Assembly: GCA_003135585.1 (NCBI GenBank)
Contig: PLCH01000269.1
Span: 406-7,119, forward strand
Direction of reading: 5' to 3'
Length of the DNA: 6,714 bases
Source of the DNA: Chitinophagaceae bacterium
Lineage (GTDB): Bacteria; Bacteroidota; Bacteroidia; Chitinophagales; Chitinophagaceae
In this document: positions 1 through 6,714 of the stretch, piece after piece
Position numbering within the stretch: the stretch's first letter is position 1
How the letters are laid out: the number at the start of each line of letters is the position of its first letter
Position numbers and translations under genes: made by a program
Notes under the pieces: model-generated
What the model saw: the letters and a program-made list of their open reading frames with translations, nothing else
Database searches by the model: none
What the model was told of the DNA's origin: nothing

Positions 1-177
1 CGTGGAACTTATAGATCCCGGAGAAAGGAGGTTTGCGGTATTAGGTCCGCTTAGTTCACTCCAGGTTGTCGATACAATTGGCCCCCCACTTCCTTTGGTT
101 GCGATTGCAGACAATGTCACGGAATTGGCGGGAGCAATGATCGTTTGATTACCACCTGCGCTAACCGCGGGAGGAAT
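1..177 (-). repeat. PKD-like tandem repeat, second of the near-identical pair (cut by window edge)
   Basis: It encodes residues 898-956, starting IPPAVSAGGNQTI. Counting by hand, bases 1-170 differ from 274-443 at about 19 positions, so identity is near 89 percent with no indels. Many differences are silent or conservative. Such closeness points to recent duplication or gene conversion within the gene; further copies may continue to the left of the window. Confidence 0.8.
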
Positions 178-2868
178 TTTTACTGTAACAAGTGTGGTGG
201 AGCTGGCAGTTGAACCCACACTGTCCCTTACCAATATTTGAAATTGATAGGTACCTGCAATTAAATTTGACGCCGTGGAACTTATAGATCCCGGAGCAAG
301 CAGGTTTGCGGCATTCGGTCCGCTAAGCTCACTCCAGGTTGTCGATACAATCGGGCCCCCTCCTCCTTTGGTAGCGATAGCAGATAATGTTACGGAATTG
401 GCTGGAGCAGTGATCGTTTGATTACCACCCGCGCTAACCGTCGGAGGACTATTTAGGATGTTACCTGTAATTTTAAAGCCATTTAAATAATTATAGACTC
501 CGTTCCGGCTTATGGTAATAGCAATGCTGCCACCGGAAGGGCTTATGGCGGCGAATTTGGCTGCATTTGAGGTATTGACATCTGTTGAAACTGTTACGGA
601 TTGATTTCCGATGGCAAAAGTCGTGGTTTGACCATCGGTCCTGTTTCTGCTTGCATAAAATTCAAGGTTATACTTGGTTGCATTATTAAGCCCGCTTATC
701 GTCAACATCCTGGTGGATGTGGTATAACTTGTGTACCGCAAAACTGTATCCGGACACATGGTTGCACCTGAAGTATATACCCCTCCATTATCAGCGAGGT
801 TGTCCTGATAGCTTAGCATTGCACTGATCGGACTGGTTGATCCATCAGAGTATTTCAATATTCCGGAAGATTTATTGATTTGCACGCCCGTTCCGATGTT
901 CCAGTTATTCCAAAGCGGATTCTGGTAAGGGTAGGATCCTGCATAAAGCCTTACATTTAAGGATGACCCGCTCGGTGCAAATACCGTTACTACGGAACTG
1001 TCAAATGCAGTATTGCCCATACTATCGGTAACAGTTAATCTAAACACATAATTGCCCGAGACCAGACCGGTGACATGGGTAGTGAGCGTGTTCCCGGGTG
1101 TTATAATAGCATTGTTAGGCCCGCTTCTTTGGGACCATAGGGTGGAAACAACCGGTCCGCCGACTGTGCCTTTGTTTGCTGATCCCGTAAGAGTTACAGA
1201 ATTGATAGGGAGAATAATGGTTTGATTTCCACCAGCGTGGGCAGAAAGCGGGGCCGGCTTTAATCCATAAACAACCAATTGATGTGAGAAAGTTGCCATA
1301 TAAACTTTGCCATTGGCTATTGTGGGGCTTACGAATTTGGCTAAGTTACCCGGATCATCACTGGTGTTCATGGTTGAATTCCACAATTCACTTTTCACAT
1401 TGTTAGCATCGATCGCATGCAGGATCCCGTGACAAACCCCGGTTTCGGCATCACAGCCACCGGATGCATGAACCCCCCAAAGCACGCCGGTAGAATCATT
1501 GGGTCCGTTGGAGGAAGTGGAAAGAAAGGCTCCCGTTTGGCCCCGCGGCCCCTGAATACTGCTGCTAACGGTATTGGCTAATGTAAAATTTCCTGAAGCC
1601 CTGTTAAATGACAGTGCTGTCAGCGCCGCATTTTCACTCCAGGCATACACAAACTCGTTTTTAATCCCTCTGTAATATCCCATGGAAGCATGAAGATTTG
1701 AGTAGGAGCCCAGATTAACTGTTTGAATTACATTGTTGGTGCTTGCATTAAACCCGCCCATATTGTCACGGTTCACAAGGAAGAGAAGCCCCTCCTTGGA
1801 ACCACTGATAGCGAGCTTGGTATTTGGAATCAATAGTACCTGGACAACTCCAAAATCCAAATCATTTATGTTAGCGCTTACATAGTCGCTCGGAGTAAAA
1901 AAACTGCTTACCTGTAAAGTATTTGTCGCGGGAGTAAGTTTTAAGAGGCTTTCACCACGGTTTCTTATTGCTGTCGGGTCGCTACCGACTCCAACGGTTC
2001 CATTGCCGGTAGCAACATAAATATTACCCAGTTCATCAGCTGCGGGGCCGACACCACTCATCCAAATACCCCCCAATCCTCCGTCAGGAGTATCATTATA
2101 GACGATTTTTTGTACCAGGGTAGCTGAATCATACCCTAATAGCCATCCATGGTAGGGACTATAATCGCAATGGGAACTATAGCCAATATAAACAATCCCG
2201 TTCAGGAGCAAAAGGCCGGGTCTTTGATTTTGGGTAGCCGGGTTGAAAGCCACCACCCCATTCTTTTGTCCGTCTCCCGTTCCATTTATTGTAGCACTTA
2301 TCAGGACAGGACTTCCAGGCTTTTCGGAACCATTGGTAATATCAATGGCATGAAGATACTGCTGCCAGGTTGTAGGGGACCCTGGTATGACCGTCCGGGC
2401 AACTACGTATAAGGTGTGCGAATTTTTATCAATCACGGGCGTTCCGACGATTCCAAAGTTTCCGGAAAAATTAATACAGGGGGCCCCAGCAATATCAGTG
2501 ATTGCCGGAGCGCGGGAACCGGTTGGAGATAAATTTTTACTCCAGTAGGGATTCACCACACTGCCGTTGTCCGCGTCAAATGCATATATTGAATTATTTA
2601 CTGTAGCTACATAGACCACATTTCTTATTCCAACGGCAGGAATGGAAACCCCTGTCACGATCAAGGGTTGTGCATATATCTGATCGTCCACCGCATGACT
2701 GAACAATTTTCCAAAAGTTGCCGGTCTGACATTTCTGGTATTCAGGACAGTTTCGTTGCTATTCAGGCCCGTGCGGTAAGCATCGTTACGTTGGGTCAGG
2801 ACATCCACCTGAGCTTTTAAGGTCAAAGCAGAAAATAATAAACCACTAAGGGTAAATATTTTATTCAT
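1..2868 (-). CDS. Secreted PQQ-like beta-propeller protein with PKD-like repeats (C-terminus cut by window edge)
   Basis: I translated this frame by hand from ATG at 2868 to base 1 and met no stop: 956 codons, C-terminal end missing. The start is supported by a signal peptide (MNKIFTLSGLLFSALTLKAQ, likely cleaved near residue 19-20), an in-frame TAA five codons upstream, and an A-rich leader (AAAAAAACA) typical of Bacteroidota. Residues about 20-540 resemble PQQ-like (BamB-like) beta-propellers: GTPVID and LYVV strands, SHCDYSPYHGW around 234-242, GGIWMSGVGPAADELGNIYV from about 266, and NRDNMGGF at 366-373. A PKD-like module follows from about 543, a different beta-sandwich-like module at about 632-801, then PKD-like modules from 807 and 898. 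It is presumably periplasmic, surface or secreted; a C-terminal type IX sorting domain could lie outside the window but is not seen. No catalytic residues are recognised and substrate or role is unknown. A true PQQ enzyme is not supported. Confidence 0.9.
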   Translation of the reverse strand, partial: MNKIFTLSGLLFSALTLKAQVDVLTQRNDAYRTGLNSNETVLNTRNVRPATFGKLFSHAVDDQIYAQPLIVTGVSIPAVGIRNVVYVATVNNSIYAFDADNGSVVNPYWSKNLSPTGSRAPAITDIAGAPCINFSGNFGIVGTPVIDKNSHTLYVVARTVIPGSPTTWQQYLHAIDITNGSEKPGSPVLISATINGTGDGQKNGVVAFNPATQNQRPGLLLLNGIVYIGYSSHCDYSPYHGWLLGYDSATLVQKIVYNDTPDGGLGGIWMSGVGPAADELGNIYVATGNGTVGVGSDPTAIRNRGESLLKLTPATNTLQVSSFFTPSDYVSANINDLDFGVVQVLLIPNTKLAISGSKEGLLFLVNRDNMGGFNASTNNVIQTVNLGSYSNLHASMGYYRGIKNEFVYAWSENAALTALSFNRASGNFTLANTVSSSIQGPRGQTGAFLSTSSNGPNDSTGVLWGVHASGGCDAETGVCHGILHAIDANNVKSELWNSTMNTSDDPGNLAKFVSPTIANGKVYMATFSHQLVVYGLKPAPLSAHAGGNQTIILPINSVTLTGSANKGTVGGPVVSTLWSQRSGPNNAIITPGNTLTTHVTGLVSGNYVFRLTVTDSMGNTAFDSSVVTVFAPSGSSLNVRLYAGSYPYQNPLWNNWNIGTGVQINKSSGILKYSDGSTSPISAMLSYQDNLADNGGVYTSGATMCPDTVLRYTSYTTSTRMLTISGLNNATKYNLEFYASRNRTDGQTTTFAIGNQSVTVSTDVNTSNAAKFAAISPSGGSIAITISRNGVYNYLNGFKITGNILNSPPTVSAGGNQTITAPANSVTLSAIATKGGGGPIVSTTWSELSGPNAANLLAPGSISSTASNLIAGTYQFQILVRDSVGSTASSTTLVTVKIPPAVSAGGNQTIIAPANSVTLSAIATKGSGGPIVSTTWSELSGPNTANLLSPGSISST
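178..450 (-). repeat. PKD-like tandem repeat, first of the near-identical pair (full 91-codon unit)
   Basis: This 273-bp unit encodes residues 807-897 of the large secreted protein. It begins SPPTVSAGGNQTI, continues with the core VTLSA, VSTTWSELSGP and ends with YQFQILVRDSVG and a V-T-V strand. It matches the next unit (1-177) at an offset of exactly 273 bp. The layout is that of PKD/Ig-like beta-sandwich modules, which usually act as spacers or adhesive stalks in secreted proteins. Function here is inferred from family only. Confidence 0.8.
985..1242 (-). repeat. Diverged PKD-like module directly after the propeller
   Basis: Residues about 543-628 of the large secreted protein (AHAGGNQTI, then SVTLTGSA, VVSTLWSQRSGPN and YVFRLTVTDSMGN) align with the two C-terminal repeat units but are clearly more diverged at both DNA and protein level. 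It is the oldest-looking copy and is separated from the other two by a different domain of about 170 residues. Boundaries are approximate. Confidence 0.7.
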
Positions 2869-3391
2869 TGTTTTTTTACAGTGTTATAGTTCGATATCAA
2901 TACCTTATGCTGACAAAATGAAATTCTTGGATATTCTTTGGAAAAGTCAACGGTTTTGCACAGGAATTTGCTACCTGCCGGGAGATAAACTCATTAGATT
3001 TTAAACCGAATTAGTTATAAGAGTAAGTCACTAGGATTTTTCGCCGGTTTCAGGCGATTGACTTCATTCGGTCAAATAATTGCCGATAGGATATTGAAGT
3101 ATGGTTATGAGAGACAGAAATAAGATAAAATGAGTATGGCTGCGATATTTGAACTTCACGCAGTTTGGCTAACGCCTACTCAATTTTGGTTACAGATTTG
3201 AAGATATGTATTTCTTACCTAATTATTATAAATATCCAATAATTCTTTATATATTTCTCTGGTCGATTGTTCGGGTCACAGAATCAATTCCAAAAAAAGG
3301 GGGCCTAAGCTGTATTTGAAATAAGGTAAAAGCATACGGAAATCTTTGATGGAGACAACAACCCCCACCGGCATCTGTTGCCATGGTACGG
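2869..3391. other. Gene-free AT-rich interval
   Basis: No coding region can be supported here in any frame. The left end is the upstream region of the large secreted-protein gene (minus strand), but I see no convincing TAnnTTTG-type or sigma-70-type promoter. Small inverted repeats are present: TCGCC/GGCGA at 3041-3057 and TTGAC/GTCAA at 3058-3075 sit next to each other, and CTGCG/CGCAG at 3140-3163. None is followed by a T-run of the kind expected for an intrinsic terminator. Short open frames at 3130-3201 (plus, 23 codons) and 3247-3384 (minus, 45 codons) resemble nothing I know. The stretch may be relic DNA. Confidence 0.6.
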
Positions 3392-3895
3392 TCAGCCTTC
3401 AGTTTTACAGTCCCAGTTCCTAGCAGCCAATACTGCAGACGTTTCTATTTGACGAAGGGGTATCGTCCAATATTTGCGTAGTAATATATTTTTTTCGTCC
3501 TCAGGCAATAAACGAAACCCGTGTATTTGATAAAACTCAATTGCCCAGCTTGCATCTGCCCAGGTTCCTATTAATACCGGTGTTGTAGAAATTGCACATA
3601 GATGCTCAAGCAACTTGCTTCCTATCCCTTTTTTTCTTTCAATTGTACGGACAAATGCGTGACGAATCAGCGTAACATCATTTTTAAACTGAATACCCAT
3701 TATTCCCAGTATCCTGGTATCCTCCACATACCTCCAAAATTGAACACCTTCATCTATTTGTTTTTTTAACTCCTACTCTGACATGTAGGGCTCGCGCTAT
3801 CTGTCCGACGGAATTATCCCCCGGTAGGCCAATGCAGCATCATTTATAATTTCGTAAATTTCATGGAAATCCTTTGGTTCGCATTTGGATATCAT
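3392..3895 (-). pseudogene. GNAT family N-acetyltransferase, interrupted by two in-frame TAG stops
   Basis: Read from ATG at 3895 the frame gives 167 residues, a usual length for this GNAT subfamily, but codon 33 (3797-3799) and codon 41 (3773-3775) are both TAG. The N-terminal part (MISKCEPKDFHEIYEIINDA, then YRGIIPSDR) matches the family's start. After the stops the frame continues without shift: GIMGIQ, VTLIRHAFVRTIERKKGIGSKLL (the acetyl-CoA binding loop RxxGxG at about residues 88-93), VLIGTWADASWAIEFYQIHGF and LLRKYWTIP. In relatives the first stop falls where Trp is usual (DRW) and the second at a Glu (SEEEL). The longest stop-free piece, 3392-3727, could only start at a GTG inside the acetyltransferase fold and would lack the first strands, so it is probably not a working protein. 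The intact ancestor would have moved acetyl from acetyl-CoA to an unknown amine substrate. Sequencing error or stop readthrough are alternatives. Confidence 0.85.
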
Positions 3896-4122
3896 AAATT
3901 TATCCCAGGTTTTTATTCTGTTGATTGTATCTTAATTTTCTCCTGTTTCCGTCACGCAAATAAATATTCAGATAGTCTTTCAAATAGTAGCCACATGTTA
4001 GGCACAAGGGTACGGAAATAAAATAATTATCATCCCATCCAAAATAAATTTTTATGTCTTACCCGGCCTACTTATAAGGCATATTTTTATGCCTTGGTAT
4101 CATATTTGTATGACTGGATGTA
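3896..4122. other. Divergent intergenic region
   Basis: This AT-rich gap separates the minus-strand acetyltransferase relic from the plus-strand barrel gene, so both promoters should lie here. No strong promoter can be named. The best candidate for the barrel gene is CATATTTG (about 4101-4108), one base away from the Bacteroidota -7 element TAnnTTTG, but I found no matching -33 TTG at proper spacing and the leader would be very short. The right half carries the palindrome listed separately. No gene is seen here. Confidence 0.5.
4076..4095. promoter_or_regulatory. Perfect 8-bp inverted repeat upstream of the barrel gene (possible operator or leader hairpin)
   Basis: AAGGCATA (4076-4083), a TTTT loop, then TATGCCTT (4088-4095) form a perfect palindrome ending 27 bases before the start codon of the outer-membrane protein. 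Its right arm belongs to TTTTTATGCCTT (4084-4095), which echoes TTTTTATGTCTT at 4049-4060 with one mismatch, 35 bp upstream. The placement suits a regulator site or an mRNA leader hairpin. It lacks a downstream T-run, so a terminator is unlikely. Function is inference. Confidence 0.35.
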
Positions 4123-4692
4123 ATGAAAAAAATAAAATTAATAGCAATTGCATCTCTTGTTAACTGCTTTTTGATTTCAGGCACTCCCAAGGCACAGACG
4201 CGTCGCGAAATGGGAACGATTTCGCCGGTAAAAATAGGAAGCGTCGTTCTTAACCTGGGAATAGGTGCGGGGATTGATTACAGGGGCGATTATTCCCATT
4301 CTCCATTTGGTGTAAAGGGTGCCTTAGAATGGGGATTGTGGCATGCAGGTCCTGGTATTATCACCCTGGGAGCCGAGATTGGAGGGTCATTTTCGAATGG
4401 TGGTTATTATGCTGATTACCGCTCGCATACGATAGTATTTGCTGGAAGGTCCGCTTGGCATTTTGGATGGAAAGTTCGTGGTCTGGATACCTATGGAGGG
4501 TTATCTACCGGGTTGGGATTCCATCACTATGATTACAAAAATGATATTAACTATAATTACAATGAAGTGATTCCTGTTTTCGGTGTCTTTGCAGGTGCAT
4601 CTTATTTTCTTACACCCATGTTTGGCTTCAATGCAGAGGCTGGGTATGATATTACCAACTTCCAGCTGGGTGTAATCTTTAAATTAAAGTAG
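4123..4692 (+). CDS. Small outer-membrane beta-barrel protein
   Basis: This encodes a 189-residue protein. The start is fixed by the signal peptide MKKIKLIAIASLVNCFLISG, with likely cleavage after PKA (residue 24), and by an in-frame TGA four codons upstream; no Shine-Dalgarno sequence is seen, as is usual in Bacteroidota. Cys15 lies within the hydrophobic core but the LVNC context does not make a good lipobox. The mature part alternates small/Gly-rich and aromatic residues in strands (GSVVLNLGIGAGIDYRG, GIITLGAEIGGSFS, LDTYGGLSTGLGFHHYDY, VFGVFAGASYFL, FGFNAEAGYDI) and ends FQLGVIFKLK. This fits an eight-strand or similar porin-like outer-membrane barrel of the kind widespread in Bacteroidota. 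No ligand is recognisable. It stands alone on the plus strand, with a divergent acetyltransferase relic behind it and a convergent receptor gene 26 bp ahead, so it is probably monocistronic. Confidence 0.8.
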   Translation: MKKIKLIAIASLVNCFLISGTPKAQTRREMGTISPVKIGSVVLNLGIGAGIDYRGDYSHSPFGVKGALEWGLWHAGPGIITLGAEIGGSFSNGGYYADYRSHTIVFAGRSAWHFGWKVRGLDTYGGLSTGLGFHHYDYKNDINYNYNEVIPVFGVFAGASYFLTPMFGFNAEAGYDITNFQLGVIFKLK

Positions 4693-4718
4693 CTGTCAGT
4701 GATTTTTTGATATCCTCC

Positions 4719-6714
4719 TTAAAAAAACAAAGCAAATTTCAATTTAGCAAAAAAAGGTGTTCCCGAAGTAAAGCTGATCTCATCTATTGGATGGGATTCA
4801 AGCCTCAATCTTGATTGAACTTCAAATTGAGCCTCCCTCCACTCTGTATTTAGAAGATTCTGGATCTCAAATCCTATTTCATATTTCTTTTTGGTGTAAT
4901 TGGCCGTAAGATCACAGACGAAATATCCTTTCGCTACCAGGGAATTATTCTGGTTGGCGGGCCGATCCTTCATATACCGGTAGCTAATTCCACCATTTAT
5001 TCCATTGGCCAGTTTAAATTCCAAACCACCCACGCTGGACAATGGGACAGCTAATGGCAAATAGTCATTTCCTTTTGCGGCCTGAATATATCTTGCCTTG
5101 GAAAGATTTATATCTAAAGTTGCAAAGAGCCATTTATTAAATTGGTACCGTGCAGAAAGGTCCAAACCCAGCCTTCTGGTTTTGCCGGTCGGACTGGTTG
5201 TCCCGTCATCCGCGTTGTATACAAATTCCTGTTGAAGATACAGGTACCATAGGGCCATATTAAAATATATATGGGCAAAAGGTTTCCAATTCAGGCCAAG
5301 ATCAGCTCCATAGGCTGCAGGCAATATTTCCTGGCCCAGGTTAGATATCACCACCTTGGCATCGTTGGAATGAAACCCCTTTCCCGTTTTTAAATAAAGC
5401 TGAAAAGAAGAATTTGCAGTGTATTCAATATTTAGCTGTGGGGATGCAACTAGTCCGGACCTTGCAGGCTTTGGAGGATTCAATTTATCTTCATAATTAA
5501 AATTGAGATAGTCAATGCGGGAACCGAAGTTCAGTAACCATTTGCCCATCTGTAAATTTTCGTCTATAAAGCCGTTCAAGGCTGTTTCATTAATATTTCC
5601 CAATTGAAAATATTCCAATAAAGTATTTTCATGGGTAATATGTGACAATTCACTGTTGTTTATCCTGTTAAATTGCCAACCTGCACCTGCTTTGGAAATA
5701 AGGCTGGCGTTATTGCCAAAATAGTAACGGTGCGTAAGTATGCCATTATACCCTACCAGATTCCTTGATTCTTTTTGCCTGAGTTGATCACCATTGATGC
5801 TGTCACTGGCAAAAAATGTATCGTCATAGCGAAGATTAAAGTGGTATTTTGAATAATAAAATTGGTTCTCCATTAAAAGTTTTTCTGATAGCCCAGAGCT
5901 GAGCAATACAACGGCGTTTGTGCGGCTGGTATATCCTCCCTGCGTGCTGTCGATATATCCGAAACGATCTGTTATTCCCTCGAGGACTGTCCTTTCCGGA
6001 ATCTCGCCGGAAGAACGCCAGCCACTGCTAAAAGTTGAGAGTGTGATACGAAGTTTGTTCCGAGCACCAAGAATAATATTATATTTTCCGAATAAGTTAA
6101 GCCGGTTTAAATGCTGGGCCAGATCAAACGGGCCATCGGTATAGGCAGCCTCCCAGGCAATATAAGCGCTCTCGCCCCTGAGCCTTGCCTTATCACACAA
6201 TAAATTCAGGATGGTCACAAATCTTCCTGAATTAAACTGGCCTGCCTCAAGTTTTACCAGATTTTTATTCAATACATCAACCGTATTGAAATTCACATAT
6301 CCCGCGGTCGTAAAATCGCCATGATCCGCGTAATATGGACCTTTGCCGAATTCATATTTGGTAACCAGTTCAGGAATCAAAAAATGAAGATCGGAAAATC
6401 CCTGACCATGTACGTGAGAGACGAGGTTCAAAGGCATTCCGTCCACGGAAACATTCACATCGGTTCCATGGTCAGCATCAAAACCTCTGAAAAAAATATG
6501 TTCTGCGATTCCACCTCCCTGGTGCTGCCCCAAAAATAATCCGGGAACCAGGCGCATCAGATCCTGCGCGGAATTAACCGGGCGCATATTTAAGTCAATG
6601 GAGCTGATGGTGTGAAAGGAAGCGTTGTTGGTTTGTGGACTAATGATTATTTCCTTCAGATCCACAGGTCCTCTTTCAAGCATAATTACAGGAAAAGACG
6701 GCCGGTAACGGATT
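4719..6714 (-). CDS. TonB-dependent outer-membrane receptor (N-terminus cut by window edge)
   Basis: The frame ends at TAA 4719-4721 and is open to the right edge, about 664 visible codons. An ATG at 6683 is not a believable start: it gives no signal peptide, and the ten codons before it are open and read like the tail of a carboxypeptidase-regulatory-like domain leading into GPVDLKEIIIS, the TonB-box-like junction before the plug. Numbering from that Met, the plug covers about 20-140 (DLMRLVPGLFLGQ, FFRGFDADHGTDVNVSVDGM, then NLVSHVHGQGFSDLHFLIPE, and GPYYADHGDFTTAGYVNF), and the rest is a beta-barrel. The C-terminus carries IQNLLNTEWREAQFEVQSRL and SGTPFFAKLKFALFF, ending in Phe as outer-membrane barrels do. 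It should import a substrate across the outer membrane with energy from TonB-ExbB-ExbD. The substrate is unknown; the His-rich plug hints at metal or a metal complex but does not prove it. Neighbouring transport genes would lie to the right of the window. Confidence 0.92.
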   Translation of the reverse strand, partial: IRYRPSFPVIMLERGPVDLKEIIISPQTNNASFHTISSIDLNMRPVNSAQDLMRLVPGLFLGQHQGGGIAEHIFFRGFDADHGTDVNVSVDGMPLNLVSHVHGQGFSDLHFLIPELVTKYEFGKGPYYADHGDFTTAGYVNFNTVDVLNKNLVKLEAGQFNSGRFVTILNLLCDKARLRGESAYIAWEAAYTDGPFDLAQHLNRLNLFGKYNIILGARNKLRITLSTFSSGWRSSGEIPERTVLEGITDRFGYIDSTQGGYTSRTNAVVLLSSGLSEKLLMENQFYYSKYHFNLRYDDTFFASDSINGDQLRQKESRNLVGYNGILTHRYYFGNNASLISKAGAGWQFNRINNSELSHITHENTLLEYFQLGNINETALNGFIDENLQMGKWLLNFGSRIDYLNFNYEDKLNPPKPARSGLVASPQLNIEYTANSSFQLYLKTGKGFHSNDAKVVISNLGQEILPAAYGADLGLNWKPFAHIYFNMALWYLYLQQEFVYNADDGTTSPTGKTRRLGLDLSARYQFNKWLFATLDINLSKARYIQAAKGNDYLPLAVPLSSVGGLEFKLANGINGGISYRYMKDRPANQNNSLVAKGYFVCDLTANYTKKKYEIGFEIQNLLNTEWREAQFEVQSRLRLESHPIDEISFTSGTPFFAKLKFALFF

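Noticed and set aside
2149..2412. Plus-strand open frame of 87 codons
   Set aside because: It lies wholly inside the propeller gene on the other strand, has no signal or motif, and its composition follows the antisense of that gene.
2880..2960. Promoter for the large secreted protein (TTTTG followed by TATCGAAC, or TTGTCA and TATAAC)
   Set aside because: The first pair lacks the TTTG half of the Bacteroidota -7 element, and the second pair has a 22-bp spacer, too long for sigma-70.
3130..3384. Short frames at 3130-3201 (plus, 23 codons) and 3247-3384 (minus, 45 codons)
   Set aside because: Neither resembles a known protein, has a signal peptide or membrane helix, or shows a clear start context; chance frames of this size are expected.
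3165..4005. Possible integron cassette around the acetyltransferase: GGCTAACGCC near 3167 and GTTAGGC near 3999
   Set aside because: GNAT genes are common in cassettes and GTTAGGC fits the core GTTRRRY, but the left element does not fit the core well, no imperfect palindrome of attC type can be drawn, and the arrangement does not bracket the gene properly.
4123..4170. Lipoprotein signal at Cys15 of the barrel protein
   Set aside because: The residues before Cys (LVN) break the lipobox at -1, and a better type I cleavage site follows at PKA-Q.
4693..4718. Bidirectional terminator between the convergent barrel and receptor genes
   Set aside because: There is a T6 run at 4703-4708 and an A7 run at 4721-4727, but no GC-containing stem precedes either.
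5920..6539. Two plus-strand open frames (5920-6144 and 6321-6539)
   Set aside because: Both are antisense to the well-supported TonB-dependent receptor and show no protein family features.

Overview
The window looks like chromosomal DNA from a Gram-negative Bacteroidota (Bacteroidetes/Flavobacteria–Sphingobacteria type) organism. Three things point there. The TonB-dependent receptor enters its plug from what looks like the end of a carboxypeptidase-regulatory-like N-terminal domain. The two visible start codons follow A/T-rich leaders with no Shine-Dalgarno sequence. The exported proteins (PQQ-like propeller with PKD modules, small outer-membrane barrel) are types common in that phylum. This is inference from protein style; no rRNA or other marker gene is present.

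Layout. 1-2868 (minus) is the 5' 956 codons of a very large secreted protein: signal peptide, PQQ-like beta-propeller, one PKD-like module, a separate beta-sandwich-like module, then near-identical tandem PKD-like modules running off the left edge. It is open at its C-terminal end and has no stop in the window. 2869-3391 is AT-rich and holds no gene I can support. 3392-3895 (minus) is a GNAT acetyltransferase whose reading frame is intact except for two in-frame TAG codons, so it is called a pseudogene; only the C-terminal two thirds appear as an open frame. 3896-4122 is intergenic and carries a perfect 8-bp hairpin/palindrome just before the next gene. 4123-4692 (plus) is a small outer-membrane beta-barrel protein. 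4719-6714 (minus) is a TonB-dependent receptor, convergent with the barrel gene across a 26-bp gap; its frame stays open to the right edge, so its true start lies outside the window.

How the genes relate. All three intact genes encode exported or envelope proteins, but they lie on alternating strands with no shared operon, so no joint pathway can be claimed. The GNAT relic with empty flanks suggests a decaying accessory segment between cell-surface genes. I do not see a defence system, CRISPR array, insertion sequence, RNA gene or an evidently new multi-gene system. The most noteworthy points are the doubly interrupted acetyltransferase and the recently duplicated repeat modules in the large secreted protein.
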